64,000 nt of DNA, taken from NCBI GenBank assembly GCA_020851235.1, contig JADZDD010000035.1:186001-250000 (forward strand), written 5' to 3'. This document shows, in pieces, positions 35,709-44,948 of this stretch. A model generated the notes under the pieces. The model was not told the origin of the DNA and did no database searches. It saw only the letters and a list, made by a program, of their open reading frames with translations. Position numbers and translations under genes: made by a program. Every line of letters begins with the position of its first letter. Within the stretch, counting starts at the first letter, position 1. Source of the DNA: Burkholderiales bacterium. Its GTDB lineage: Bacteria > Pseudomonadota > Gammaproteobacteria > Burkholderiales > Casimicrobiaceae.

Positions 35709-37153
35709 TCGTGCGCAAACGCCACGCCGTGCTCGCCCGGTCGCTGCCGGCGCTCCTTGCCGTCGCCGTCGCCGGCTGTGCGAACTTCGATCCGCTCCCG
35801 CCGCCGCAGGTTGCGATCGACGCCGCCGCCCTCGGCGCGCGCGACGTGGCCGCACCGTGGCCTGCCGACCTGTGGTGGCGCCGTTACGGCGACGCGCAAC
35901 TCGACGCGCTCATCGCCGACGGGATCGCGGGCAGCCCGACGCTTGCCGCGGCACGCGCGCGCGTCGTGCGGGCCGACGCGGCGGCAGGGGTTGCGCGCGC
36001 GGCGCTCGTGCCGCAGGTCACCGGCAACGCCGCGGTCAACGAGCAGAAGTATTCGGGCAACTTCATCTATCCGCCGCCACTCGCCGGCGCGTGGAAGTCG
36101 GATGCGCGAGCGACGATCGATCTCGTGTTCGAGTTCGACTTCTGGGACAAGAACGGCGCGGCGCTGCGCGCGGCCCTGTCGCAGGCACAGGCCGCCGCAG
36201 CCGACGCGCAGGCCGCAAGGCTCGTGCTCGCCACGAGCATTGCCCAGGCCTACTTCGAGTTGCAGCGCCTTCTCGCGCAGCAGGCCGTCTCCCGCGACGC
36301 GATCGCGCAGCGCGCGGAGATCGTGCGCATCACGAGCGAGCGTTTCACCGCGGGGCTCGACACCAAGGTCGAAGTGCGGCAGGCGGAAGCGGCGCTGGGT
36401 ACGGTGCGCACCGAGCTTGCGCAGTACGACGAGGCGATCGGCATCGCCCGCAACCGGCTCGCGGCACTCGTCGGCGCCGGCCCCGCACGTGGCGAAGGCA
36501 TCGTCGCGGCGGCACCGACCGGCGCGCCGGCATCGGCGCTGCCCACCGCCATTCCGCTCGATCTCGCCGGTCGCCGGCCTGACATCGTCGCCGCCCGCTG
36601 GCGCGTCGAGGCGGCGCGCGAGGAGGTGAACGTCGCCCGTGCGCAGTTCTATCCGAACGTGAACGTCGTTGCCTTCGCCGGCCTCACCTCGCTCGGCGTG
36701 TCGAACCTCCTCCTGGGATCGAGTTCGATCGCCGGCGTCGGGCCCGCCTTGCACCTGCCGATCTTCGAGGGGGGACGCCTCAACGCCAACCTCGCCGGCC
36801 GCAGCGCCGATGCCGATCTCGCGATCGCGGCGTACAACCAGGCGCTCGTCGACGCGGTCGGCGACGTCGCCAACGCGGTGACGTCGATCCGTGGCCTCGC
36901 CCGCACGAGTGACGAGCAGGCGCGCGCACGCAGCGCGACGAACCAGGCCTACGACCTCGCGGTGATCCGCTATCGCGCCGGACTGGGCAACTACCTCACG
37001 GTCCTGACCGCGCAGACGCAACAACTCGTGCAGGATCGCCTCGACGTCGATCTCAAGGCACGCGCCTACGTCCTCGACGTCAACCTCGTTCGCGCGTTAG
37101 GCGGCGGCTACCTCGAGCCCGCGCCGGCCGCGCTGGCGGCAACCGGGCGATAG
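35705..37153 (+). CDS. NodT-family outer-membrane efflux lipoprotein
   Basis: A 482-residue TolC-like channel. The signal peptide ends in a lipobox (VAGC, Cys25). It carries PADLWWRRYGDAQLD and two OEP repeats of long helices and strands, with the typical DLAGRRPDIVAARWRVEAA in the second repeat. It forms the outer-membrane exit duct for the EmrAB-type pump encoded next. ATG overlaps the MarR stop (ATGA). Confidence 0.9.
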   Translation: MIVRKRHAVLARSLPALLAVAVAGCANFDPLPPPQVAIDAAALGARDVAAPWPADLWWRRYGDAQLDALIADGIAGSPTLAAARARVVRADAAAGVARAALVPQVTGNAAVNEQKYSGNFIYPPPLAGAWKSDARATIDLVFEFDFWDKNGAALRAALSQAQAAAADAQAARLVLATSIAQAYFELQRLLAQQAVSRDAIAQRAEIVRITSERFTAGLDTKVEVRQAEAALGTVRTELAQYDEAIGIARNRLAALVGAGPARGEGIVAAAPTGAPASALPTAIPLDLAGRRPDIVAARWRVEAAREEVNVARAQFYPNVNVVAFAGLTSLGVSNLLLGSSSIAGVGPALHLPIFEGGRLNANLAGRSADADLAIAAYNQALVDAVGDVANAVTSIRGLARTSDEQARARSATNQAYDLAVIRYRAGLGNYLTVLTAQTQQLVQDRLDVDLKARAYVLDVNLVRALGGGYLEPAPAALAATGR

Positions 37154-37157
37154 CACC

Positions 37158-38384
37158 ATGGCCGAAATGGCACCGACGGCGGCCGACGCCGTCGCAACGA
37201 ACGGCAGGAATCCGCGCTGGCGGCTCCTGGGGATCGCCGCGGCGATCTTCGCGATACTCGGACTTGCGTACTTCGCGTACTGGTACGTCGAACTGCGCCA
37301 TTTCGAGCGCACCGACAACGCCTACGTGCAAGGCAACCTCGTCGAGGTCACGCCGCAGGTCGCCGGCACGGTGGTCGCCGTGCGCGCCGACGACACCGAC
37401 TTCGTGCCGGCCGGCGCCCCCGTCGTCACGCTCGATCGCACCGACGCCGAGGTGGCGCTCGCGCAGGCGCAGGCCGCCCTCGCGCAGACGGCGCGGCAGG
37501 TCCGCTCGCTCTACACCACCGACGCCACGGGGCTTGCCAACGTCCGGCTGCGCGAAGCCGAGGTCGGCCGGGTGCGCGCCGACCTCGCAAAGGCGCGCGA
37601 CGACCTCGCGCGCCGCCAGGCGCTCGAGGCTTCAGGCGCGGTGAGCGGTGAGGAGCTCGAGCATGCGCGCTCGGCGGTGGCCAACGCCGAAGCCGCGCTG
37701 GCGGCGGTGCAGGCAGCGCTCGTCGCGGCGCAGCAGCAACTCGCCACGAGCCGCGCGCTGACCGAGGGCACGACGATCGAGCACCATCCCGATGTCGAAC
37801 GCTCCGCCGCAAAGGTGCGCGAGGCGTACCTCGCGCTCGCCCGGACCACGATTCCCGCGCCGGTGGCAGGCTACGTCGCGAAGCGCGCGGTGCAGGTCGG
37901 CCAGCGCGTGGCACCCGGCACGCGGCTCATGTCGATCGTCCCGCTCGACCAGGTCTGGGTCGACGCCAATTTCAAGGAAGTGCAACTGCGCGACATGCGC
38001 ATCGGCCAACCCGTGACGCTCACCGCCGACGCCTATGGTGCGTCGGTGCGCTACCACGGCACGGTCGCGGGCCTGAGCGCGGGGACCGGCAGTGCCTTTG
38101 CGCTGCTGCCGGCGCAGAATGCGACGGGCAACTGGATCAAGGTCGTGCAGCGGGTGCCCGTGCGCATCGCGCTCGACGCGAAGGAACTCGCGGCGCATCC
38201 GCTGCGCGTCGGGCTGTCGATGGAAGCCACCGTCGACACGGCGGATCGCTCCGGCCCGACGCTTGCCACCACGACGCAGGGCAACACGCATTACGTCACC
38301 GACGTGTACGCCGACGTCGCGCGCGGCGCCGACGCGCTCGTGCGCGCGACGATTGCCGCCAATGCCGGCGGCACGCGACGATGA
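37158..38384 (+). CDS. emrA: EmrA/HlyD-family membrane fusion protein
   Basis: A 408-residue periplasmic adaptor. It has one N-terminal membrane helix (about residues 21-46), then RTDNAYVQGNLVEVTPQVAGTV (lipoyl-like half), a long alpha-helical hairpin (about 90-205) and the second lipoyl and beta-barrel parts (TTIPAPVAGYVAKRAVQVG). It links the inner-membrane EmrB pump to the outer-membrane channel. Four nt after the NodT stop; its stop overlaps emrB. Confidence 0.9.
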   Translation: MAEMAPTAADAVATNGRNPRWRLLGIAAAIFAILGLAYFAYWYVELRHFERTDNAYVQGNLVEVTPQVAGTVVAVRADDTDFVPAGAPVVTLDRTDAEVALAQAQAALAQTARQVRSLYTTDATGLANVRLREAEVGRVRADLAKARDDLARRQALEASGAVSGEELEHARSAVANAEAALAAVQAALVAAQQQLATSRALTEGTTIEHHPDVERSAAKVREAYLALARTTIPAPVAGYVAKRAVQVGQRVAPGTRLMSIVPLDQVWVDANFKEVQLRDMRIGQPVTLTADAYGASVRYHGTVAGLSAGTGSAFALLPAQNATGNWIKVVQRVPVRIALDAKELAAHPLRVGLSMEATVDTADRSGPTLATTTQGNTHYVTDVYADVARGADALVRATIAANAGGTRR

Positions 38385-40078
38385 GCCGCAGCCCGGCGCC
38401 GGCCGCCGTCGCCGGCCGCACGGATGGACCCGGGACGACGACGGGCGCGTATTCCCCCGCGCCGCTTGCCGGCAGCACGCTCGTCGTCGGCACGCTGGCG
38501 CTCGCGGCGGCGACGTTCATGATCGTGCTCGACACGTCGATCGCCAACGTCTCGCTGCCGGCGATCGCGGGGGAGATGGGGGTGAGCCCCAATCAGGGAA
38601 CGTGGGTCATCACGTCGTTTGCGGTGGCCAACGCGATTGCGGTGCCGCTCACCGGATGGCTCACGCAGCGCTTCGGCCAGGTACGCCTGTTCTGCCTGTC
38701 GACGGCGCTGTTCGTCGTCGCCTCGTGGCTGTGCGGCATGGCGCCCACGTTCGAGACGCTCATCGCCTTCCGCGTGCTGCAAGGCGCGGTGGCGGGACCG
38801 CTCATCCCGCTGTCGCAGGCGCTGCTGCTGTCGAGCTATCCCGCAGCCAAGGCCGGCACGGCGCTGGCCATGTGGTCGATGACCACGCTCATCGCTCCGG
38901 TCGCCGGCCCGCTACTGGGCGGCTGGATCACCGACAACTACGCGTGGCCGTGGATCTTCTACATCAACATTCCCGTCGGCATCGCCGCCTCGTGGCTGAC
39001 GTGGACGATCTACCGGGATCGCGAGTCGCCCACCCGCAAGCTGCCCATCGACGGCGTCGGGCTCGGGCTCCTCGTCCTGTGGATCGCGGCGCTGCAGATC
39101 ATGCTCGACAAGGGCAAGGAACTCGACTGGTTTGCAAGCGACGCGATCGTGGTCCTTGCCATCGTCGCCGTCGTCGGCTTCGTCTTCTTCCTCATCTGGG
39201 AGCTGCACGAGGAGCACCCGGTCGTCGATTTGAGGCTCTTCGCCGGCCGCAGCTTCACCGTTGGCACGCTCGTCACCGCGGTCTCGTACGGCGTCTTCTT
39301 CGGCACCGTCGTGCTGCTGCCGCTGTGGGTGCAGACCCAGTTGGGCTACACCGCCACCGATGCCGGGTTCGTGCTGGCGCCGGTCGGCATCCTCGCGCTC
39401 CTCCTCTCGCCGTTCGTGGGTCGCTCGATCCCCCGCGTCGATCCGCGCCTCATCGCGACGATCTCATTCGTGATCTTCGCCGTGGTGTGCTACATGCGCT
39501 CGCAGTTCAACACCGAGGTCGACCTGTTCACGCTGATGGTGCCCACGATCGTGCAGGGCGCCGCCGTCGCCTGCTTCTTCGTCCCGCTGGTGGCGATCAC
39601 GCTGGTCGGGTTGCCGCCCGCGATGATCCCCAGCGCGTCGGGGCTGTCGAACTTCGCGCGGATCACGGCGGGCGCCTTCGGCACGTCGATCTTCACGACG
39701 CTCTGGGACGATCGCGCGAGCCTGCATCACGCACAGCTCGTCGAGACGCTCGATCCGTCCAACCCCGCGGTCGGGCCGCTGCTCGACCGGCTGCGTGCCG
39801 CCGGCATGGACACGACACAGGCGCTCGCGCGCGTCAACGACGCCGTGACGCAACAGGCGTACTCGCTCGCCTTCAACGACGTGTTCTATCTCTCGGCGTT
39901 GATCTTCGTCGCGCTGATGCCGCTCGTGTGGCTGGCACGGCGGCCCCCGGTGCGCGCGCACGCCGGTGGCGCCACAGGGTCCGGCGCCGCGTCGACACCC
40001 GGCTCTACCGCCGCCAGCGTCGCGAGCAGCAGGTCGCCGGTGGCGTCCTTGAGCAACGTCGCGTCCGACAGCAGCTGA
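38381..40078 (+). CDS. emrB: EmrB/QacA-family (DHA2) MFS drug exporter
   Basis: A 565-residue, 14-helix MFS transporter. Motif A variant LTGWLTQRFGQVRLF follows helix 2, and helix 1 has the DHA2 hallmark LDTSIANVSLPAI. The conserved membrane core ends at about residue 524 (WLARRPPV). The last 40 or so residues are Ala/Ser/Gly-rich and are encoded antisense to the 3' end of dusA. That tail looks like an extension rather than a conserved domain. Final gene of the efflux operon. Confidence 0.9.
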   Translation: MSRSPAPAAVAGRTDGPGTTTGAYSPAPLAGSTLVVGTLALAAATFMIVLDTSIANVSLPAIAGEMGVSPNQGTWVITSFAVANAIAVPLTGWLTQRFGQVRLFCLSTALFVVASWLCGMAPTFETLIAFRVLQGAVAGPLIPLSQALLLSSYPAAKAGTALAMWSMTTLIAPVAGPLLGGWITDNYAWPWIFYINIPVGIAASWLTWTIYRDRESPTRKLPIDGVGLGLLVLWIAALQIMLDKGKELDWFASDAIVVLAIVAVVGFVFFLIWELHEEHPVVDLRLFAGRSFTVGTLVTAVSYGVFFGTVVLLPLWVQTQLGYTATDAGFVLAPVGILALLLSPFVGRSIPRVDPRLIATISFVIFAVVCYMRSQFNTEVDLFTLMVPTIVQGAAVACFFVPLVAITLVGLPPAMIPSASGLSNFARITAGAFGTSIFTTLWDDRASLHHAQLVETLDPSNPAVGPLLDRLRAAGMDTTQALARVNDAVTQQAYSLAFNDVFYLSALIFVALMPLVWLARRPPVRAHAGGATGSGAASTPGSTAASVASSRSPVASLSNVASDSS

Positions 40079-40971
40079 CGAAAGCGGCGCCCGCCGGGGC
40101 AGCCGTGATAAAGGCCCAGCATGTGCCGCGCGATCGAGCGCAGCGCGACGCCGCGCGCGCGCTGCGCGGCCACGTACGGAACCATCGCCTGCAGCACGCG
40201 TGCGCGCGTAGGCGGTGGCGACTCGTCGCCAAAGACCTGCCAGTCGACCGCCGCGAGGAGCATCGGATCGTGGTACGCGGCGCGCCCGATCATGACGCCG
40301 TCGACGTGCGCGAGCTCGCGCTCGATCGCGGGCCACGCGGTGAGGCCGCCGTTGAGCACGATCGTGAGCTCGGGAAAGTCGCGCTTCAACCGATGCACGA
40401 CGTCGTGGCGCAAGCGCGGGACCTCGCGGTTCTCCTTCGGCGACAAGCCCTTCAAGACCGCGTTGCGGGCATGGACGACGAAGACCTCGCAGCCCGAGCG
40501 GGCGACGGTGCCGACGAAGTCACGCACGAAGCCGTAATCCTCGTTTGCATCGAGGCCGAGACGATGCTTGACCGTCACCGGCAGCGCGACCGCGTCGCGC
40601 ATCGCGCGCACGCAGTCGGCGACGAGTGAAGGCTCGGCCATGAGGCAGGCGCCGAAGCTCCCCGTTTGCACGCGCTCGGACGGACAGCCGCAGTTGAGAT
40701 TGATCTCGTCGTAGCCCCAGCGCTCACCGAGCCGGGCCGCGTGCGCGAGTTGCACCGGATCGCTGCCGCCCAGTTGCAGCGCGATCGGGTGCTCGGCGGC
40801 GTCGAAATCGAGATGGCGCGCGACATCGCCGTGCGCGAGCGCCGGCGCGGTCACCATCTCGGTGTACAGCAGCGCGTGGCGGGAGATCTGGCGCAGGAAG
40901 AAGCGGCAGTGCCGGTCGGTCCAGTCGAGCATCGGGGCGACGGCGAACCGGCGCGAAAGTGGTCGTGGCAT
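39886..40971 (-). CDS. dusA: tRNA-dihydrouridine(20/20a) synthase
   Basis: A 361-residue DusA. The FMN-binding TIM barrel starts RFAVAPMLDWTDRHCR. The catalytic Cys96 is in NLNCGCPSERVQTGSFGACLM, followed by VTVKHRLG and the helical tRNA-recognition domain (YHDPMLLAAVD, MLGLYHGCPGGRRFR). It reduces U20/U20a in tRNA using NADPH. The family core ends at about residue 324; the final 37 residues overlap emrB on the opposite strand and are probably unstructured. Confidence 0.9.
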   Translation of the reverse strand: MPRPLSRRFAVAPMLDWTDRHCRFFLRQISRHALLYTEMVTAPALAHGDVARHLDFDAAEHPIALQLGGSDPVQLAHAARLGERWGYDEINLNCGCPSERVQTGSFGACLMAEPSLVADCVRAMRDAVALPVTVKHRLGLDANEDYGFVRDFVGTVARSGCEVFVVHARNAVLKGLSPKENREVPRLRHDVVHRLKRDFPELTIVLNGGLTAWPAIERELAHVDGVMIGRAAYHDPMLLAAVDWQVFGDESPPPTRARVLQAMVPYVAAQRARGVALRSIARHMLGLYHGCPGGRRFRQLLSDATLLKDATGDLLLATLAAVEPGVDAAPDPVAPPACARTGGRRASHTSGISATKINAER

Positions 40972-41035
40972 GCGTTCCTCGATGGCGCGGCGCCCGTCAC
41001 CTCCCGGCGGGACCGAGCACGCGCGCGGGACGTCG

Positions 41036-41041
41036 ATTATC
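41036..41041 (-). promoter_or_regulatory. Candidate -10 element (GATAAT) for dusA
   Basis: GATAAT on the minus strand, about 65 nt upstream of the dusA ATG. It is the only AT-rich hexamer in the area facing dusA. No clear -35. Confidence 0.4.
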
Positions 41042-41295
41042 CACGCGACGATGCCGCCCCCGCAGCGGTGGCGATTGCCGACGCTTACGCCAGCGGCGAG
41101 ACCGCAGCATGCATCGGGATGCGCGGACGCGCAACGACGTGCGGACGCGTCATGATGGGGCGACTGTGCGTGGTCCCCATGCCGGACGGCGATATCGTTG
41201 CCGACCGGAGCACGTGGGCGCTCGCCGGGCGCGGTCTCGTCGACGTGCGCTTCGATCCGGTGTCCGATTCACGGCTTCGCGCGCATCGACACCGC

Positions 41296-41304
41296 TGCTA
41301 GAAT
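41296..41304 (+). promoter_or_regulatory. Extended -10 promoter (TGCTAGAAT) upstream of the MATE gene
   Basis: TGC-TAGAAT on the plus strand. Predicted start is about 41311, five nt before a strong stem-loop and about 113 nt before the MATE ATG. Confidence 0.55.
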
Positions 41305-41315
41305 CGTGGGTGCAT

Positions 41316-41355
41316 GCGGCTCCCGATGCCTCCGGCATCCGGAGCCGCGTTTCTT
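41316..41355 (+). terminator. Strong stem-loop followed by TTTCTT (terminator or attenuator)
   Basis: GCGGCTCC pairs with GGAGCCGC and GATGCC with GGCATC, with a single C-C mismatch and a 3-nt loop, giving 14 paired bases. TTTCTT follows at 41350-41355. It looks like an intrinsic terminator, yet lies directly after a promoter-like element and before the MATE gene. Confidence 0.6.
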
Positions 41356-41423
41356 GTCGATGTGCGGTACTGCCGCCGCGTCGCCCCCACTCCCTCGTTC
41401 GCCCGCTTCGTCACGCGCCGCGC

Positions 41424-42812
41424 ATGCGCCACGGCACCCGCAAACTCGTCCGCGACATCTACGACCTCGCCTGGCCGGTGCTGGCAGCGCAGCTCGCGGT
41501 GATGGCCTTTGCGGTGATCGACACGCTGATGGCCGGACACTTCGGCACCGACGACCTCGCGGCGGTCGGTATCGCCGCGTCGATCTACTTCTCCGTGTTC
41601 GTCGCGCTGATGGGGGTGCTCCTCGCGGTCACGCCGATCGGCGCGCAGCTCCTCGGAGCGGGCCACGTGGTCGCGATCGGCGAAGCGGTCCGGCAAGCGG
41701 GATGGCTGACGCTCGCCTTGTCGGCGCTGTCGATCGCGATCTTCGCGTGGCCGGAGCCGTTCCTCGCGCTGAGCCAGCCCGCACCCGCCGTCGAGACGAA
41801 GGTGCGCGACTACCTCGCCATCGCCGCGTGGGGTGCGCCGGCAGCGCTGGGCTTCCGGCTCTTTTCGAGCTACACGACGGCCGTGTCGCTGCCGCGCGTG
41901 ATGATGGTGCTGAACCTCATCGGGCTCGGGATCAAGGTCCCGCTCAACGTGGTCCTCATCTTCGGTCACCTGGGCGCGCCACCGATGGGCGCCGCCGGCT
42001 GCGCGCTCGCCACGACGATCGTCAACTGGCTCTTGTGCGTGCTCGCCTGGGCGTGGTGCGGGTTGGCACCCAGTCACCGTCGCTTTGCCGTCTTTGCCCG
42101 CGGCTCGTGGCCGCGCTGGCGCGACCAGAAGGAGCTCCTCGTTCTCGGCGTGCCGATCGGCCTGACGATCCTCGTCGACGTGACCGCCTTCACCTTCATG
42201 GCGCTCTTCGTCGCACGCCTGGGCGCCGTCAATTCCGCCGCACATCAGATCGCCGCCAACGTCGCCGCACTCATGTACATGCTGCCGCTGTCGCTCGGCA
42301 CGGCGGTGAGTGTCCTCGTCGGCCAGGCGATCGGCGCCCGCGCGCTCACCGTCGCGCGCGAAACCGGAATCACCGGCCTCGGGCTCGCGCTCGCACTCGC
42401 CATCGGGGCAGGAGCGGTGCTCGCGTCGAGCGCGAGCGGCGCCGCCGCGCTGTACAGCAACGATGCCGCGGTCCGCGCGCTCGCCGCCATGCTCCTTTCG
42501 ATCGTCGGCGTGTACCACGCCTTCGATGCGGTCCTCGTCGTCGCGGTGAGCGCGCTGCGCGGCTACAAGCGAACGGTCGTCCCGTTCGTGTGCAACGCCG
42601 TCGGCCTGTGGGGTGTGGGACTGGCCGGCGGTTATGCGCTGGGACTCACCAGCGCGATCGACCTGCGCTGGATGGGCGTGGCCACGCCACTGGGCACGCC
42701 CGGCTTCTGGGTCGCGGCCGTCGCCGGCACCTGCATCGCCGCGACCGGCATCGTCGGCTACTTCCTGGCGATCAGCGCGCTCGAGCGCTCGCGGTACGCG
42801 TCGGCGCGATGA
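41424..42812 (+). CDS. MATE-family multidrug/sodium antiporter
   Basis: A 462-residue protein with twelve predicted helices in two six-helix halves. It starts DIYDLAWPVLAAQLAVMAFAVIDTLMAGHFG, the typical MATE helix 1 region. The second half has VPIGLTILVDVTAFTFMALFVARLG and AAHQIAANVAALMYMLPLSLGTAVSVLVGQAIGA (NorM/DinF-like). It exports cationic compounds against Na+ or H+. ATG 41424 gives the normal short N-terminus. Confidence 0.9.
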   Translation: MRHGTRKLVRDIYDLAWPVLAAQLAVMAFAVIDTLMAGHFGTDDLAAVGIAASIYFSVFVALMGVLLAVTPIGAQLLGAGHVVAIGEAVRQAGWLTLALSALSIAIFAWPEPFLALSQPAPAVETKVRDYLAIAAWGAPAALGFRLFSSYTTAVSLPRVMMVLNLIGLGIKVPLNVVLIFGHLGAPPMGAAGCALATTIVNWLLCVLAWAWCGLAPSHRRFAVFARGSWPRWRDQKELLVLGVPIGLTILVDVTAFTFMALFVARLGAVNSAAHQIAANVAALMYMLPLSLGTAVSVLVGQAIGARALTVARETGITGLGLALALAIGAGAVLASSASGAAALYSNDAAVRALAAMLLSIVGVYHAFDAVLVVAVSALRGYKRTVVPFVCNAVGLWGVGLAGGYALGLTSAIDLRWMGVATPLGTPGFWVAAVAGTCIAATGIVGYFLAISALERSRYASAR

Positions 42813-42857
42813 CCCCGCGCGAGCAGCGCGGGGTCTCGACACGACACGGTGTCGCCG

Positions 42858-43553
42858 TCACTTCGCCGCGCGGGCGATCTCGGCGAGCAGCGCGTCCGCC
42901 TTCGGGCTCTTGTACCTGCGGCGGATGAGGATGTCCGGCGGCAGCACGTTGCTTGCGCCGAAGAACGCATCGTTCCACGGCACGTTCGTGGAAACGACGG
43001 TTCCGTCGAGATTGAGGCCACCGTACACGCCTCGAGCCCGGGTGAAGGTGATGAGGTCGGCGGTGACCGTCGAGCGCGCGCCGGCCCCCACCGGGCCGGC
43101 GGCGATGCTCGCATCGGCGCCCATCTTGAATGAACTTGCAAGGAGCGAGTTCAGTCCGCGGTCGGTCATGACGACGATGATCGCCTCCGACACGTCGATC
43201 CCGGCCTGGAAGCCGACACTGACCGTGGCGAGGTTGTAGAACGCCGGGCCCGCCCAGCTCTTGCCGTCGCGGGCGCACAGGACGCCGCGCCCACCCGAAC
43301 CGCCGAAGATGAATCCGGCACGAACGAGTTGCGGCGCAATGAGAACGCCGCGCGAGCGATTGAGGTTGTCCTGGATCCACGTCTGGTCCGGGTCGCGGAT
43401 GAAGTTGCTGAGCGTGGTGCGCACGCTCGCCACCAGCGCCTCGGGCTCCGCCGAGGACGTGGGTTGCGTGGCGCAGCCGCCGAGAAGCGTCGCTCCCAGC
43501 ATCATGAGGGTGCTGCGGCGCGAAACGTTCACGGTCGATTCGTTCGTAGGCAT
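42858..43553 (-). CDS. SYLF/Ysc84-domain lipoprotein
   Basis: A 231-residue protein. The signal peptide has an Arg-Arg pair (VSRRSTLMML) and a lipobox LGGC with Cys27. The SYLF domain follows: RSRGVLIAPQLVRAGFIFGGSGGRGVLCAR, PAFYNLATVSVGFQAGIDVSEAIIVV and ARGVYGGLNLDGTVV. SYLF proteins bind lipids or envelope components; function in bacteria is poorly known. Transcribed alone. Confidence 0.85.
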   Translation of the reverse strand: MPTNESTVNVSRRSTLMMLGATLLGGCATQPTSSAEPEALVASVRTTLSNFIRDPDQTWIQDNLNRSRGVLIAPQLVRAGFIFGGSGGRGVLCARDGKSWAGPAFYNLATVSVGFQAGIDVSEAIIVVMTDRGLNSLLASSFKMGADASIAAGPVGAGARSTVTADLITFTRARGVYGGLNLDGTVVSTNVPWNDAFFGASNVLPPDILIRRRYKSPKADALLAEIARAAK

Positions 43554-43713
43554 CGTATCTCCAGGAGGGTCTGGCGGGCCGGCACGCCGTGTGCCGCGCT
43601 GCCGTCGTACGGGGTCGAGAGTCTACCCCGTGTCCGCACCCGGCCCGCCTTGACAGGCGCGATGAGGGGCCGCGGCCCGTCCGTCGCGCCTTCGCTGCCG
43701 GGCGGTACGCGCG

Positions 43714-44775
43714 TCACGCACGCCGCCCCATCGGGCCGAACCACAGGAGCGAGAGGGCGATCGCGGCGAGCAGCAGTGCCGCGGCGGCCGCCACGAAGGC
43801 AAACGTGATCTCGACCTCCTTGCGCTCGAGCACGAAGCGCGCATTGAGGTCGCGGTAGACCTTCTTCAACTCGGCGCCGGTGCTCGCGTGAAAGTACGTT
43901 CCCTTGGTGATCGCGGCGATCGCCTGCAGCGTCTCCTCGTCGAGACGCACGAAGACCGCCCACCCCTCGCCGCGCACCATCGCGCCCTCCTTCGTCCCGA
44001 AGCCCACCGTGAACACACGCACGCCGCGATCGGCGACCACCCGGGCGGCATCGAGCGGTGAAGGCCCGATGGTGCTCTTCCCGTCGCTCATCAACACGAT
44101 CGCGCCGGTGTCGAAGGAGCCCGGCGCCACTGGAGCAATCTCCTTCATCGGCGGCGGTTTCAGCTTGAACTGGTTGGGGTCGCGCATGTTGCGCACGTTC
44201 TCCCAACGGAAATCGAGCGCCTGCAGGTCGATGCCCGTGTCGGGAAGCAGCGTCGCAAGCGCCGCATACAGCGCGCTGCCGGTCGCCGTCCCGCGCTGCA
44301 ACTCGAAGCGATCGATCGCCGCGAGGAGGTCGTCGCGGTTGGCGGTGGGCTGTTGGACGACGATCGCGTTGCCGCCAAAGGCCACGAGGCCGACGCGCAC
44401 GTCGGGAGGTCGCTCGTCGATGAAGGCGCGCGCGGCCACCTGCGCCGCGGTCAGGCGCGTCGGGTCGACGTCGTCCGCGCCCATGCTGAGCGAGACGTCG
44501 ACCGCGAGGATCACCGTCTGCTGCGTCGTCGGCAAGGTGACGCGCGTCTGTGGCCGGGCGATGCCGACGATCGTGACGACGAGCGCCACGAGCAGCAGGA
44601 GCGGCGGAAGGTGACGACGCAGGCGGGCGCCGGAGCCGAGCGCCGGACGCACGAGGTCGAGGCTTGCGAAGCGAACCGCCGCGCGCGTGCGCCGACGCAG
44701 CGCCCACAGGTAGCCGGCGACCAGCAGCGGAGCCAGCAACAGCAGCCACAACCCTTCGGGCCAGAGGAAAACCAT
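43714..44775 (-). CDS. BatA-type von Willebrand factor A membrane protein
   Basis: A 353-residue protein. Two N-terminal helices (about 7-25 and 57-73) are followed by a VWA domain with the MIDAS motif DVSLS at 93-97 and VLMSDGKSTIG. A C-terminal helix (about 325-347) closes the protein. The architecture matches aerotolerance-type BatA proteins, which usually sit with a MoxR ATPase and a DUF58 protein; neither is present here, so this is a solitary copy. ATG 44775 matches the family start. Confidence 0.8.
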   Translation of the reverse strand: MVFLWPEGLWLLLLAPLLVAGYLWALRRRTRAAVRFASLDLVRPALGSGARLRRHLPPLLLLVALVVTIVGIARPQTRVTLPTTQQTVILAVDVSLSMGADDVDPTRLTAAQVAARAFIDERPPDVRVGLVAFGGNAIVVQQPTANRDDLLAAIDRFELQRGTATGSALYAALATLLPDTGIDLQALDFRWENVRNMRDPNQFKLKPPPMKEIAPVAPGSFDTGAIVLMSDGKSTIGPSPLDAARVVADRGVRVFTVGFGTKEGAMVRGEGWAVFVRLDEETLQAIAAITKGTYFHASTGAELKKVYRDLNARFVLERKEVEITFAFVAAAAALLLAAIALSLLWFGPMGRRA

Positions 44776-44871
44776 CGTCAAAGCGTGACAGCGCGTCGTG
44801 TGAGTCCGCAGGCCGCGGCGCAAGGCAGCGGTTTGACCGGCGCCGCCGCCGATGGTGCCCCGCGATCCGCG

Positions 44872-44877
44872 ATCATA
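44872..44877 (-). promoter_or_regulatory. Candidate -10 element (TATGAT) for the VWA gene
   Basis: TATGAT on the minus strand, about 97 nt upstream of ATG 44775. A plus-strand GACAAT at 44913-44918 may serve the divergent RlmN-like gene. Confidence 0.35.
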
Positions 44878-44948
44878 GCGTGCGCGCTGTCGCCGGCGCA
44901 TGCGCGGCGGGCGACAATTCCGGTCGGGCCATCCCGCTTCGCCGACCC

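Larger units (their letters stand above)
40972..41423. other. Long divergent intergenic region between dusA and the MATE gene
   Basis: A 452-nt stretch. It holds a dusA promoter candidate, a TGCTAGAAT element and a strong stem-loop (listed separately). Short plus-strand open frames exist, for example one from ATG 41152 to TAG 41301 (49 codons), but none has a ribosome site, clear homology or convincing composition. I see no RNA gene. Confidence 0.5.

Noticed and set aside
41152-41301. 49-codon frame (MMGRLCVVPMPDGD...) upstream of the MATE gene
   Set aside because: No ribosome site, no recognisable family, and its stop coincides with the TAGAAT promoter element. It may be real, but I cannot support it.
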